DNA from: Sarcina sp. DSM 11001
Lineage (GTDB): Bacteria > Bacillota > Clostridia > Lachnospirales > Lachnospiraceae
DNA length: 64,000 nucleotides
Direction of reading: 5' to 3'
Assembly (NCBI RefSeq): GCF_900101015.1
Contig: NZ_FNFZ01000015.1
Span: 44,474 to 108,473, forward strand
Positions within the stretch are counted from its first letter, which is position 1. Each line of letters begins with the position of its first letter. Made by a program: the position numbers and the translations under genes. Positions 25,001 to 32,806 of this stretch are shown one piece after another. Below the pieces are notes generated by a model. That model made no database searches. It was not told where the DNA came from and saw nothing but the letters and a program-made list of their open reading frames with translations.

Positions 25001-26670
25001 ACATTTACTCCATCGAAGACCTGGCCCAGCTGATCTACGATCTCAAAAACGCCAACCGGGATGCCCGGATCAATGTCAAGCTTGTCTCGGAGGCGGGCGT
25101 CGGCACCATCGCTTCGGGTGTCGCCAAGGCAGGAGCCCAGGTCATCCTGATCTCCGGCTATGACGGGGGTACCGGCGCGGCGCCCGGAAGCTCCATCCAC
25201 AATGCGGGCCTGCCCTGGGAGCTTGGTCTGTCGGAGGCTCACAGATGCCTGGTGGAAAACGGCTTGCGCAGCCGGGTGGTCCTCGAGACGGACGGAAAAC
25301 TGATGAGCGGCCGCGACGTGGCCATCGCCGCCCTGCTGGGAGCAGAGGAATTCGGTTTCGCGACAGCGCCCCTGGTCTGCATGGGCTGTATGATGATGCG
25401 CGTCTGCTCCAAAGACACCTGCCCCGTGGGCATTGCCACCCAGAACGAGAAGCTCCGGGGGCGCTTTAAGGGAAAACCCGAGCACGTGGTCCGCTTCATG
25501 GTTTTCATCGCCCGCCAGCTGCGGCAGATCATGGCGGAGCTGGGCTTTACCCGCCTCTCCCAGATGGCCGGCAGGACCGACTGCCTGCGTGTCCGCGAAA
25601 ACCTCATCACAGACAGGGCGCTGAGCGTCGACATGAGTGCCATCCTGGGCAGAGAACCCCTGCCCCTTGAGCCGCAGATGCCCCTCAAGCCGGAGAGCGG
25701 AAAAGGCCATACTGTTTCTATTTATGGCTCTGAAAAGAACCTCTATGATTTCCGGCTTGAGGCCACACCGGATGTCTCTCTCCTGATTCCTGCCTTCGCT
25801 GAAGGACTCGCCAAAGGAGATCCCGGCCACCGCGTCGACGGAGAAAAGCCGGGGAGTCTTGAGATCGGACGCTATGAGACTTCCCTGAAAGTCTCCTCCA
25901 CAGACCGGACATTCGGGACGATCATGGGATCGGAGATCACCAGAAAATTCGGCAACACCCTGGTCGATGACACATTTGTCGTCCACGCCCAGGGCGGCGG
26001 CGGCCAGTCCTTCGGCGCTTTCCTGCCCAGAGGCCTCACGATCCGTCTGACGGGAGATGCCAATGACGGCATCGGAAAAGGCCTCTCCGGCGGCAAGATT
26101 GTTGTTGTTCCGGATAAAAAGAGTGCCTTCAAGTCCAATGAAAATATCATCGTCGGAAACGTAGCCCTCTACGGTGCGACCGGCGGAAAGGCATATTTTA
26201 ACGGTATCGCAGGCGAACGCTTCTGCGTCCGCAATTCCGGCGCGGTGGCAGTGGCTGAGGGCTGCGGAGACCACGGACTTGAATACATGACCGGCGGCCG
26301 GGCCGTCATCCTGGGCGGAACCGGCAAAAACTTCGCCGCCGGCATGAGCGGGGGCATCGCCTATGTCCTGGACATGGACCACAGCCTCTACCGCAGGATG
26401 AACAAGGAAATGGTATCTCTCGAGGAACTGACCGAAAAATACGATATCACAGAGCTCAGGGAGATTCTGGAGGACTATGCCTATGAGACCGGATCCGTCC
26501 TTGCGGATACCATCCTCGGAAAATACGACGAATACATCCCCTATTTTAAAAAGATCGTGCCGAAAGACTATCAGCGCATGCTGACAGCCATCAGCCGTTT
26601 CGAAGAGCAGGGCATTCCCTACGACAAAGCCGTCCTGGAGGCCTTCCGGGAAGTCAGCGCCGGGGAATAA
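22015..26670 (+). CDS. gltB: Glutamate synthase, large subunit
   Basis: 1551 residues, NADPH-GOGAT alpha subunit: transfers the glutamine amide to 2-oxoglutarate. It has a class II amidotransferase whose nucleophile Cys10 (MEHDACGIG) is exposed after removing a short propeptide; the central FMN domain; the cluster-binding cysteines in CMGCMMMRVCSKDTCPVGI (3Fe-4S); and the C-terminal beta-helix with GGKAYFNGIAGERFCVRN. It follows glnN by 107 bp. The gap holds a GC-rich stem (about 21942-21998) but no clear promoter or T run, so cotranscription with glnN is possible. Confidence 0.97.
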   Translation: MYPLMEHDACGIGSIVNIDGRQDRRVVDDALHIVEKLEHRAGKDATGEVGDGVGILTQIPHGFFTKAAQEAGITLRVSGETGQFPQESIARESAGCQAGDYGIGMFFLPQDKLKRTFAIRMFEVIAQKEGLEILGWRDVPVREQILGKAAVDCMPCIRQCFLARPVDVERGIAFDRKLYVVRREFEQSSEDTYICSLSSRTIVYKGMFLVGQLRRFYDDLQSPDYVSAIAIVHSRFSTNTTPSWHRAHPYRMIAHNGEINTIRGNIDRMLAREETMTSPVMQEDIDKIFPVVDRSGSDSAMLDNTLEFLYMNGVPLALAMMVIIPEPWKHNTFMSEDKRDFYHYYATMMEPWDGPAAILFTDGEVLGATLDRNGLRPSRYYITDDNRLILASEVGVLDIPAARIVKKARLEPGRILLVDTKQQRIISDEECKTHYAHRRPYGEWLDRNLLHLDQLPIPNHKIPVHTQEVRDRLYKVFGYTYEDVKDQILPMAENAVEPTLSMGHDAPLAVLSEAHQLLFNYFKQLFAQVTNPPIDSLREKIVTDTTVYIGSDGDLLQEKSGNCTVLEVNHPILTGVDLLKIRHLDQPGFKAMEISLLYYKNTSLAKALDQLNITIDRAAAEGCNIIILTDRGVDENHMPIPSLLAVSSVEEHLVRTKKRTAVSLILESGEPRDVHQIATLLGFGARAICPYLAHECIGELIDLGILDKDYYTAVEDYNAALLGGVVKIAAKMGISTIQSYQSARIFEAIGLGREVMDKYFTGTVSRVGGIGIREIEEGVTFRHDHAFDPLGLETDTTLDSVGLHSLRRGKDSEDHLYSPETIIALQQAVRTDSFERFEEYTKLVDDARHPHTLRGLLEFVPVGPPVPIEEVEPVEEIVRHFKTGAMSFGSLSREAHETLARAMNSIGARSNTGEGGEDPARFCTGANSKIKQVASGRFGVTSAYLCSAEEIQIKMAQGAKPGEGGHLPGKKVYPWVAGTRFSTPGVALISPPPHHDIYSIEDLAQLIYDLKNANRDARINVKLVSEAGVGTIASGVAKAGAQVILISGYDGGTGAAPGSSIHNAGLPWELGLSEAHRCLVENGLRSRVVLETDGKLMSGRDVAIAALLGAEEFGFATAPLVCMGCMMMRVCSKDTCPVGIATQNEKLRGRFKGKPEHVVRFMVFIARQLRQIMAELGFTRLSQMAGRTDCLRVRENLITDRALSVDMSAILGREPLPLEPQMPLKPESGKGHTVSIYGSEKNLYDFRLEATPDVSLLIPAFAEGLAKGDPGHRVDGEKPGSLEIGRYETSLKVSSTDRTFGTIMGSEITRKFGNTLVDDTFVVHAQGGGGQSFGAFLPRGLTIRLTGDANDGIGKGLSGGKIVVVPDKKSAFKSNENIIVGNVALYGATGGKAYFNGIAGERFCVRNSGAVAVAEGCGDHGLEYMTGGRAVILGGTGKNFAAGMSGGIAYVLDMDHSLYRRMNKEMVSLEELTEKYDITELREILEDYAYETGSVLADTILGKYDEYIPYFKKIVPKDYQRMLTAISRFEEQGIPYDKAVLEAFREVSAGE

Positions 26671-26696
26671 ACAAATGGCCGGGGAATAAACAAATG
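26659..26696 (+). repeat. Perfect 19-bp tandem duplication across the gltB stop
   Basis: 26659-26677 and 26678-26696 are identical; the unit contains the last gltB codons and the TAA. It is one of several gene-tail duplications in this window. Confidence 0.95.
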
Positions 26697-26787
26697 TAGA
26701 CTCTGCAGGTGGGCGCCTGAGACTTATGCCCGTGTAGAAACAACCAGGTCATTCCGTTTGTGTGGGATAGGATTGGAGAGAATTGTT

Positions 26788-28572
26788 ATGGGAAAAGCGA
26801 CAGGTTTTCTGGAATATGCAAGAAAGGAAAATACCGACAGGGATCCCCGGGACCGGATCAATGACTACGAAGAACTCCATCTGCCTCTGGATCCGCAGGC
26901 GCGCAGGGAGCAGGGCGCGCGGTGCATGAACTGCGGTGTGCCCATGTGCCAGAGCGCCATCCGTCTCAAAGGAATGGTGACCGGCTGTCCCCTGCACAAC
27001 CTGATCCCGGAGTGGAACGACCAGATCTACGCAGGACACGAGAGACACGCCCTTTCCCGCCTGCTCAAGACCAGCAATTTTCCGGAGTTTACCGGGCGCG
27101 TCTGCCCCGCCCTCTGTGAAAAGGCCTGCATCAACGGGATGGACGGACAGCCTGTGACCGTGCACGACAACGAACTCTATATTATTGAAACTGCCTATGC
27201 CAACGGCTGGATGAAACCTCGCGTCCCCGCCCTTCGAAGCGGCAAAAAGGTCGCTGTCATAGGCAGCGGCCCCTCCGGCCTGGCGGCGGCGGACCAGCTC
27301 AACCACCGTGGTCATCTGGTGACTGTATTTGAGCGCGAGGACCGGATCGGAGGCCTGCTCATGTACGGGATCCCCAATATGAAACTCGACAAGAGTGTCA
27401 TCGAGCGCCGGAAAAAACTCATGGAGGCCGAGGGCGTCATTTTTCGCACCGGCGTCAACGTGGATGAAACCAATGCGAAGCAGATCATGGAGGACTACGA
27501 TGCCGTCATCCTGGCCTGCGGTGCCAAACAGCCCAGAGACCTGCAGGCCGCCATCACAGGATCCCCATCCGGCGGTAAAAAGAAGAGCGCAGCCGGCACA
27601 CCCTCTTCGTCCGATCCGGCAGACAAAGCACTAAATGGACCTGCAGCCGAATCAACAAACGATTCCGCAGCCAAAGCACTAAATGGACCAGCAAGTGAAT
27701 CGGCAAACGATTCCGCAGTCAGAACGGAACATGATCCTGCAAAAGAAGAGACAGCAAAATCATTAGTACTATTAGAATCCTCAAAAAACGAAACTTCAAA
27801 TAACGAAACTTCAAAAAAAGAATTATCAAAAAAAGAATTATCAAAAAAAGACCATACCCATAATGAACAGCTTCCGCAGTCTGTTTCGGAAGTGGAAGGC
27901 GTCTTTTTTGCAGTGGATTATCTGACTGAGTGCACCAGAGCCCTGCTTTCAGGCACTCCCGACACCAGGGCAGAGGGAAAGCATGTCGTCATCGTGGGCG
28001 GCGGAGACACCGGCAACGACTGCATCGGTACAGTGCTGCGTCAGAAATGTAAAAGTGTCACCGCCATCGAGATGATGCCTGCGCCCCCGGTCCTGCGCGC
28101 TGATTCAAACCCCTGGCCTGAATGGCCTAAAACCCTCAAGACCGATTATGGCCACGAGGAAGCCATAACCCGCTACGGCGTCGATCCCCGGATCTTCAGG
28201 ACAACAGTGAAGGAACTGATCATGGAAAAAGGCGTTCTGAAGAAAATCTGCACCGTCCAGGTAGAGTTCAAAGATGGAAAGCTTTGCGAGATCCATGGGA
28301 CCCAGAAAACCCTCCCCTGCAATCTGTTGCTGATCGCAGCGGGCTTTACAGGCTGCCAGCCCTATACAGCCAGGGCTTTCGGCGTACAGCTGTCACCCCG
28401 CGGCACGGTTCAGACCCAGGAAGGTCCCGACCACTACAAAACAAATATCCCGGGCGTTTTTACCGCCGGCGATATGCACCGCGGCCAGTCCCTTGTCGTC
28501 TGGAACGTTGTCGAAGGCCGAGGCTGTGCCCGCGAAGTGGATGAGTACCTGATGGGCTACACTATGCTGTAA
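26788..28572 (+). CDS. gltD: Glutamate synthase, small subunit, with a large insertion
   Basis: 594 residues against the usual 480-495. The N-terminal iron-sulfur domain has [11 protein letters not shown] and [12 protein letters not shown]. The FAD site is [17 protein letters not shown], and the NAD(P)H site is [15 protein letters not shown]. It supplies electrons to GltB. The excess length is one block at about residues 256-367, where the family has only a short loop before the YFAVDFL-like segment (here FFAVDYL). The block is Ser/Lys/Glu/Asn-rich, repetitive and more AT-rich than its flanks. ATG 26788 follows GGAGAG; GTG 26758 is less likely. Confidence 0.93.
   Translation: MGKATGFLEYARKENTDRDPRDRINDYEELHLPLDPQARREQGARCMNCGVPMCQSAIRLKGMVTGCPLHNLIPEWNDQIYAGHERHALSRLLKTSNFPEFTGRVCPALCEKACINGMDGQPVTVHDNELYIIETAYANGWMKPRVPALRSGKKVAVIGSGPSGLAAADQLNHRGHLVTVFEREDRIGGLLMYGIPNMKLDKSVIERRKKLMEAEGVIFRTGVNVDETNAKQIMEDYDAVILACGAKQPRDLQAAITGSPSGGKKKSAAGTPSSSDPADKALNGPAAESTNDSAAKALNGPASESANDSAVRTEHDPAKEETAKSLVLLESSKNETSNNETSKKELSKKELSKKDHTHNEQLPQSVSEVEGVFFAVDYLTECTRALLSGTPDTRAEGKHVVIVGGGDTGNDCIGTVLRQKCKSVTAIEMMPAPPVLRADSNPWPEWPKTLKTDYGHEEAITRYGVDPRIFRTTVKELIMEKGVLKKICTVQVEFKDGKLCEIHGTQKTLPCNLLLIAAGFTGCQPYTARAFGVQLSPRGTVQTQEGPDHYKTNIPGVFTAGDMHRGQSLVVWNVVEGRGCAREVDEYLMGYTML
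27560..27885 (+). repeat. Repetitive low-complexity insertion inside gltD
   Basis: It includes two near-identical copies of GCACTAAATGGACC (from about 27629 and 27677), repeated AAGAATTATCAAAAA-type units (about 27810-27850) and others. All remain in frame. It encodes a hydrophilic, probably disordered loop. Confidence 0.8.
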
Positions 28573-28600
28573 AAGGGCACCGGATACATGTAAAAAATGA

Positions 28601-28629
28601 TTGAACCCCGGGACGATTCGTTTTATATT
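28601..28629 (+). promoter_or_regulatory. glnA promoter
   Basis: TTGAAC (28601-28606), 17 bp and TATATT (28624-28629). The short leader that follows shows no A-A-A-G-G hexaloop hairpin. Confidence 0.6.
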
Positions 28630-28685
28630 GGAAAAGCTGCCGATACAGTTTTTTTACAGGAGAGGAGGAGGTCAGAGCCACAGAT

Positions 28686-30029
28686 ATGCAAGGATATGAA
28701 GAATTGATGCAGTCCATAGAGGAAGAGAATGTGGAGTTTATCCGCCTGACTTTTTTTGATGTGTTCGGACATCAGAAAAATATAGCCCTGATGAGCGGGG
28801 AACTGGAAAGAGCTGTGCGCTGGGGCGTTTCTATTGACGGCTCAGCAATCGATGGATTTGACACGGATGTGCGCAGCGACCTGTTTCTGAAGCCCGATCT
28901 GTCCACCATATCGATCGTGCCCTGGCGGCCTTCAGTGGGCCGTGTGTGCAGGATCTTCTGTGATGTGACCTGGCCCGACGGGACTCCTTTTGAAGGGGAT
29001 ACCAGGTACATCCTGCGCCAGGCTGTGCGGGCGGCGGCAAAACGCGGAATAGAAGTCAAGTTCGGTTCCGAGATGGAATTTTATGTTTTCCGCAGGGACG
29101 AAAAGGGACAGCCTACTACGACCCCCATCGACAGGGCGGGATACATGGATGTTGAACCTCTGGACGGCGGAGAAAACCTGCGCCGCGATATCTGCTTCGC
29201 CCTGAAGGAAATGGGCATCACACCCGAGTCCTCCCATCATGAGCGGGGACCCGGGCAGATGGAGATCGATTTCCGCTACAGCGACCCCATCACTGCTGCT
29301 GACAACACTTCGACGGTCCGCTGGGCAGTCCGGAATATCTGCGCGGCAGACGGTTACTTTGCGGATTTTTCTCCCAAGCCCCTGCCCAATGAACCCGGAA
29401 ACGGAATGCACCTCAATATTTCCGTACACAGTGAAAATAATTCCGCACACGGTGAAAATAAAACCGCACACGGTGAAAATAAAACCGCACACGATGAGAA
29501 TAATATCGCACACGGAGAAAAAGACACAGTAGACAGCGAAAAAGAAGAGGACTATACCAATGCATTCATGGCAGGGATCATGAAATACATCCGCGGGATC
29601 GCCCTCTTTTTGAACCCCTCCCAGCAGTCCTACACCAGGCTGGGCAGGATGGAGGCACCGCGGTATGTCAGCTGGGCAGTCCAGAACCGCAGCCAGCTCA
29701 TCCGCATTCCTGCAGACCCCTCCGGGCGCAGAAGGATCGAACTCAGATCCCCCGATCCGGCGGCAAATCCCTATCTGGCCTTTGCCCTCCTGATCCGGGC
29801 CGGCCTCTACGGCATAGAGCATAACCTGCCTCTGCCGACCCCTATGGACGTCAATCTTTACAAAGCTGATCCCGTATTGATGCGCGGACTTGAACAGCTT
29901 CCGGGAAGCCTCCAGGAAGCCGTACAGGTCGCCCGCGCGTGCCCGCTGGTGCAGGAATTCGTACCCCCGGCCTGCCTCGAGGCTTATGCCCGCATAGCGG
30001 ACCGCGAATACCTGCCTGAATGGAGGTAA
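28686..30029 (+). CDS. glnA: Glutamine synthetase type I family protein
   Basis: 447 residues. Motifs of GSI are GSEMEFYVF (metal site), HHERGPGQMEIDF, GNGMHLNIS, NRSQLIRIPA and RRIELRSPDPAANPYLAF. After GNGMHLNIS an insertion of about 40 residues (245-288) made of repeated (T/S)AHGENK units interrupts the fold before the NAFMAGI helix; without it the protein is a short-form enzyme. Ribosome-binding sequence is AGGAGGAGG, rather far (about 14 nt) from the ATG. It sits directly before the ANTAR regulator, as in clostridial glnA-nitR/glnR pairs. Activity with the insertion is likely but unproven. Confidence 0.9.
   Translation: MQGYEELMQSIEEENVEFIRLTFFDVFGHQKNIALMSGELERAVRWGVSIDGSAIDGFDTDVRSDLFLKPDLSTISIVPWRPSVGRVCRIFCDVTWPDGTPFEGDTRYILRQAVRAAAKRGIEVKFGSEMEFYVFRRDEKGQPTTTPIDRAGYMDVEPLDGGENLRRDICFALKEMGITPESSHHERGPGQMEIDFRYSDPITAADNTSTVRWAVRNICAADGYFADFSPKPLPNEPGNGMHLNISVHSENNSAHGENKTAHGENKTAHDENNIAHGEKDTVDSEKEEDYTNAFMAGIMKYIRGIALFLNPSQQSYTRLGRMEAPRYVSWAVQNRSQLIRIPADPSGRRRIELRSPDPAANPYLAFALLIRAGLYGIEHNLPLPTPMDVNLYKADPVLMRGLEQLPGSLQEAVQVARACPLVQEFVPPACLEAYARIADREYLPEWR
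29421..29530 (+). repeat. 21-bp in-frame tandem repeat inside glnA
   Basis: About five units of 21 bp (7 codons, based on AHGENKT) encode the insertion at residues 245-280. Two central units are nearly identical. Confidence 0.9.
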
Positions 30030-30038
30030 TGACTGCAG

Positions 30039-30662
30039 ATGAAACAGACAGTTCCACCCTGCAGCATATTGGCTGCAGCAGGAACACAGGAGATGATGAA
30101 AGCCATCCTGACGGTTTTGAGGGACCTTCAGACCTCCCTTGCCCACACCGGACTCCAGCTTCGTGTCACCCAGGCCGGGACCATCACGGAGATCAAGCAG
30201 CAGATGGCACCTCCAGGCGCCAGAGCCTGCCCGGAACTGCTTCTATTCAGCATGTCTGCCAGGGACACTGCCTGCATTGACGACCTGCTGTTACTGGCCG
30301 GCAAAAACCCTCAGCTTCAGACCGTGCTCCTCGTCCGCAGAGAAGTGCAGGCCCAGCTTGCCTACCGCTGTAGAAAATACCAGATTTACGTACTGTCACT
30401 GCCTCTCCGCACCCAGATCCTCACGGAAATGCTGCGCATGTGCCTGACCATGCGCAGCCGCCTGATGGAAAAAGAAGAAGAACTGCAGCGCATGCGAAAA
30501 AAAACAAACGAGATGAGCATCGTCACCAAAGCCAAATGCCTGCTCATCCAGATGCGGCAGATGACAGAAGAGGAAGCTCATTATTATCTGGAGAAGAGGG
30601 CCATGGATGAGGGACTCTCAAAACGCGAAGTAGCCATGGGTATCATCAACATGTATTCCTGA
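30039..30662 (+). CDS. ANTAR-domain RNA-binding antiterminator, nitrogen type
   Basis: 207 residues. The first 120 form a degenerate receiver-like domain without a convincing phosphorylatable Asp (ELLLFSMSARDTACIDDLLL). A coiled helix (about 130-155) leads to a C-terminal ANTAR domain, VTKAKCLLIQMRQMTEEEA with YYLEKRAMDEGLSKREVAMG. ANTAR proteins bind paired hairpins with A1/G4 hexaloops and prevent terminator formation. It begins 9 bp after glnA, with the GGAGG of the glnA end as probable ribosome-binding site, so it is cotranscribed. The hexaloop leaders of amt, glnN and guaA are its likely targets (inference). Confidence 0.88.
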   Translation: MKQTVPPCSILAAAGTQEMMKAILTVLRDLQTSLAHTGLQLRVTQAGTITEIKQQMAPPGARACPELLLFSMSARDTACIDDLLLLAGKNPQLQTVLLVRREVQAQLAYRCRKYQIYVLSLPLRTQILTEMLRMCLTMRSRLMEKEEELQRMRKKTNEMSIVTKAKCLLIQMRQMTEEEAHYYLEKRAMDEGLSKREVAMGIINMYS

Positions 30663-30677
30663 CTTAAATATAAGATG

Positions 30678-30726
30678 AAAGCCTCTCAGACAGAGCCCTC
30701 CGGACTCCTTCTGAGAGGCTTTTTTA
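30678..30726 (+). terminator. glnA-ANTAR operon terminator
   Basis: A 13-bp stem (30678-30690 with 30710-30722) followed by a T run. Confidence 0.9.
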
Positions 30727-30784
30727 TGAACAGGACAAATCTCACGGTTTTTGTTTTCTCTTTGGCAGTACATGCTTGCTGCGT

Positions 30785-30895
30785 ATTGTAATTGAGCTTA
30801 TCATTTCAAGATAGTAATTAAGCTTATCAAGACAGTAATTAAGATTGTTATTTAAAGATTGTTGTGTAAAAATTGTAAATAAAAGATTGCAATGA
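30785..30895 (+). repeat. AT-rich degenerate tandem repeats before aroD
   Basis: Several imperfect copies of a unit near AGTAATTAAGCTTATCAAGA, breaking down to TTAAAGATTGTTGT units, occupy the whole leader. No clear promoter could be separated from the repeats. Confidence 0.7.
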
Positions 30896-30910
30896 TTCAG
30901 GGGAGAGGCT

Positions 30911-31675
30911 ATGGCAAAGGTTATCGAAATACGCGGTGTAAAGATCGGGGAAGGCGTTCCGAAGATCATTGTCCCGATCGTTGGAGTGACAAAAGAAGAG
31001 ATCCTGACGGCAGCGGCTTCTTTTGAGGATGTGCGTCTGGATTTGGTCGAGTGGCGCGTCGACTGGTTTGAGGACGCCTTTGATTTTGCGAAAGTAGAGG
31101 ATATCCTGAAGGATCTGCGCGCAGCCCTGGGCAATGTCCCGCTCCTGTTCACATTCCGGACGTCCAAAGAGGGCGGCGAGAAAGCTATCGATGCGGCAGA
31201 CTACGCCCGGCTCAACATCCTGGCGGCCCGGACCGGCCTTGTGGACCTGATCGACGTCGAGGCCTTTACCGGAGATGACATTGTCAAAGAAATCATCGCC
31301 GACGCCCATGCAGCGGGCGTTAAGGTCATAGCTTCCAACCATGATTTCAGCAAAACACCCGACAAGGATGATATCATCGGGAGACTCCGCAGGATGCAGG
31401 ATCTCGGCGCGGACATCCCCAAGATCGCTGTCATGCCGAAATCCAGAAAAGATGTCCTGGTTCTGCTCTCCGCGACCGAAGAAATGGCGGCCAATTATGC
31501 GGACCGCCCTATCATTACCATGTCTATGGCGGGTACTGGCCTGATCAGCCGGCTGAGCGGCGAAATCTTCGGCAGCTCCTGCACCTTCGGCGCAGTCGGA
31601 AAGACTTCCGCGCCCGGCCAGATGAATGCGGCTGATCTGGACACGATTCTGAATCTGATCCACTACAATCTCTGA
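30911..31675 (+). CDS. aroD: 3-Dehydroquinate dehydratase, type I
   Basis: 254 residues, TIM barrel; third step of the shikimate pathway. The Schiff-base lysine is in KIAVMPKS and the catalytic histidine in VIASNHDFSKTP. The C-terminal SMAGTGLISRLSGEIFGSSC and SAPGQ form the substrate-binding loop. Length is normal. It is alone, with no other shikimate genes. GGGGAGAGG precedes the ATG. Confidence 0.95.
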   Translation: MAKVIEIRGVKIGEGVPKIIVPIVGVTKEEILTAAASFEDVRLDLVEWRVDWFEDAFDFAKVEDILKDLRAALGNVPLLFTFRTSKEGGEKAIDAADYARLNILAARTGLVDLIDVEAFTGDDIVKEIIADAHAAGVKVIASNHDFSKTPDKDDIIGRLRRMQDLGADIPKIAVMPKSRKDVLVLLSATEEMAANYADRPIITMSMAGTGLISRLSGEIFGSSCTFGAVGKTSAPGQMNAADLDTILNLIHYNL

Positions 31676-31678
31676 CAG

Positions 31679-31930
31679 AGACCCCGGAGGACACATCCGG
31701 CACAGCAGGGAAGATGAATCTGACGCAGCAGAAAAGACAGATCCGGTGCAACAAAGAAAGACAGATCTGGCGCGAAGAGACAGGGGACGGTTCCCTGTCC
31801 CATTTCTGAAGGGCCCTTTCTGCAGGAGACCAGGAACGGTTCTCTGTTTCCTTTGATTCGTCCCCTGTCTCCTTTCCGCCCTCCTTCGTGAAGGGGTTTT
31901 CCTGAGGGGACCCTTCCTGAAGGTCCCGAT
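31679..31930. repeat. Tandem repeats and REP-like palindromes after aroD
   Basis: Imperfect repeats of a GACAGATCCGG(C/T)GCA type run from 31679 to about 31780. They are followed by palindromes built on GGGACGGTTCCCTGTCCC: stem 31779-31785 with 31793-31799, and a diverged copy at about 31845-31870. Similar GGGACG palindromes recur at 35.1-35.3 kb and 47.97 kb. No gene is visible here. Confidence 0.7.
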
Positions 31931-31974
31931 TTTTACATTAAAAAGATAGTATTATTCCGAAAATCACCGTATTT

Positions 31975-32112
31975 AGGGCAGGATTGGTCAAAAAAGACCA
32001 AAAACCTGCCCTTTTCTTATGTCCCGATATTTATGAAAGCTGTCCTGAATCATATTTTTTAAACCGGCTTCAAATGGTAATATACGCACCAATCAGGAGA
32101 AACAACCTGATT
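31975..32112 (+). promoter_or_regulatory. Small-protein regulon promoter/leader, copy 1 (diverged)
   Basis: A terminator hairpin (31975-31982 with 32005-32012, inner GGTC/GACC) is followed by TGTCC boxes at 32020 and 32041, exactly 21 bp apart. TAATAT follows at 32078-32083, then a hairpin at the expected 5' end of the RNA (32091-32097 with 32106-32112). The order and spacing match four other loci at 52.0, 52.8, 55.4 and 63.9 kb. Confidence 0.7.
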
Positions 32113-32219
32113 CGACAGAAGTGCTGGTGACTTAATCCTGCAAATATGATGTCGTTAAAAATCGTTAGAAAATAGAAGCATAAGCATTAACCGGATAAAA
32201 GAAAGAGAGGTGTTTTCGA

Positions 32220-32510
32220 ATGTCGCTTTATATCTATATAGATGATACGAGAAAACCGATTTTTACAGATTGTATCTGGGCTAAGGATTATGAGGGAGCA
32301 ATTACTGCAGTAGAAAATAACGCAAAAGATAACCACCTTATCATTGACTTTGACCATGACTTAGGAACAGAAAAAACCGGATATGATCTGGCCAAATGGC
32401 TGGTAGCCAATCAATATACAGGCGATTTCAGGGTTCACTCCATGTACCCGGTCGGACATAAGAATATCAGTGACCTTTTAAAGCAATACGGTTGGAGAGA
32501 ATTTTATTAA
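32220..32510 (+). CDS. Receiver-like small protein (cyclic-phosphate-processing receiver type)
   Basis: 96 residues. LYIYIDDTRKPIFTDCIWAK, the acidic IIDFDHDLGTEKTGYDLAKW and FRVHSMYPVGHKNI match the stand-alone receiver-like family (cPP-Rec) predicted to act in 2',3'-cyclic phosphate or nucleotide signalling. There is no fused output domain and no kinase nearby. GAGAGG lies upstream of the ATG. It is expressed from a promoter of the small-protein regulon. Its biochemical role is unknown. Confidence 0.65.
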   Translation: MSLYIYIDDTRKPIFTDCIWAKDYEGAITAVENNAKDNHLIIDFDHDLGTEKTGYDLAKWLVANQYTGDFRVHSMYPVGHKNISDLLKQYGWREFY

Positions 32511-32577
32511 ACTAGAATTTCATTAAGACAGAGTTTCACAAAAACAGAATTCCATTAAAGTAGGATTTCATTAAAAT
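32498..32577 (+). repeat. 16-bp gene-tail repeat, five copies
   Basis: The last codons of the preceding gene (32498-32513) recur in tandem at 32514, 32530, 32546 and 32562, each exactly 16 bp with 2-5 differences. This is the cleanest gene-tail array in the window. Confidence 0.92.
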
Positions 32578-32632
32578 TAAAAATACAGGAAATAATTTTC
32601 ACAGTCTGTTTACAGTCTACAGTCCCGCTAAG

Positions 32633-32679
32633 AAGCCGCTGCACTGAGCCACAGGAGCCAGTTCAGCGGCTTTTTTTTT
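32633..32679 (+). terminator. Terminator of the receiver-like gene
   Basis: A 9-bp stem (32633-32641 with 32664-32672) followed by a T run to 32679. Nothing else is visible up to the convergent gene at 32807. Confidence 0.85.
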
Positions 32680-32806
32680 CATATACACTTCCTCGTTGTT
32701 ATATCGTAATTCCAGCAGTTTACAGTACTAAGAGCATAAACCGATCAGTATCCTGTAGAAACGGTAATAAACAATATGGGCGAAGGAGGAAAACCTGTCA
32801 AACGGT

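Noticed and set aside
23680..26382. A 900-codon open frame antisense to gltB, and similar long minus-strand frames opposite amt, guaA and glnN
   Set aside because: They mirror GC-rich coding sequence, have no plausible start sites, and show no recognisable protein motifs, while the plus-strand genes are certain.
30020..30280. An 86-codon frame at the glnA/ANTAR junction
   Set aside because: It overlaps the ANTAR gene in another frame and shows no domain; the ANTAR frame is well supported.
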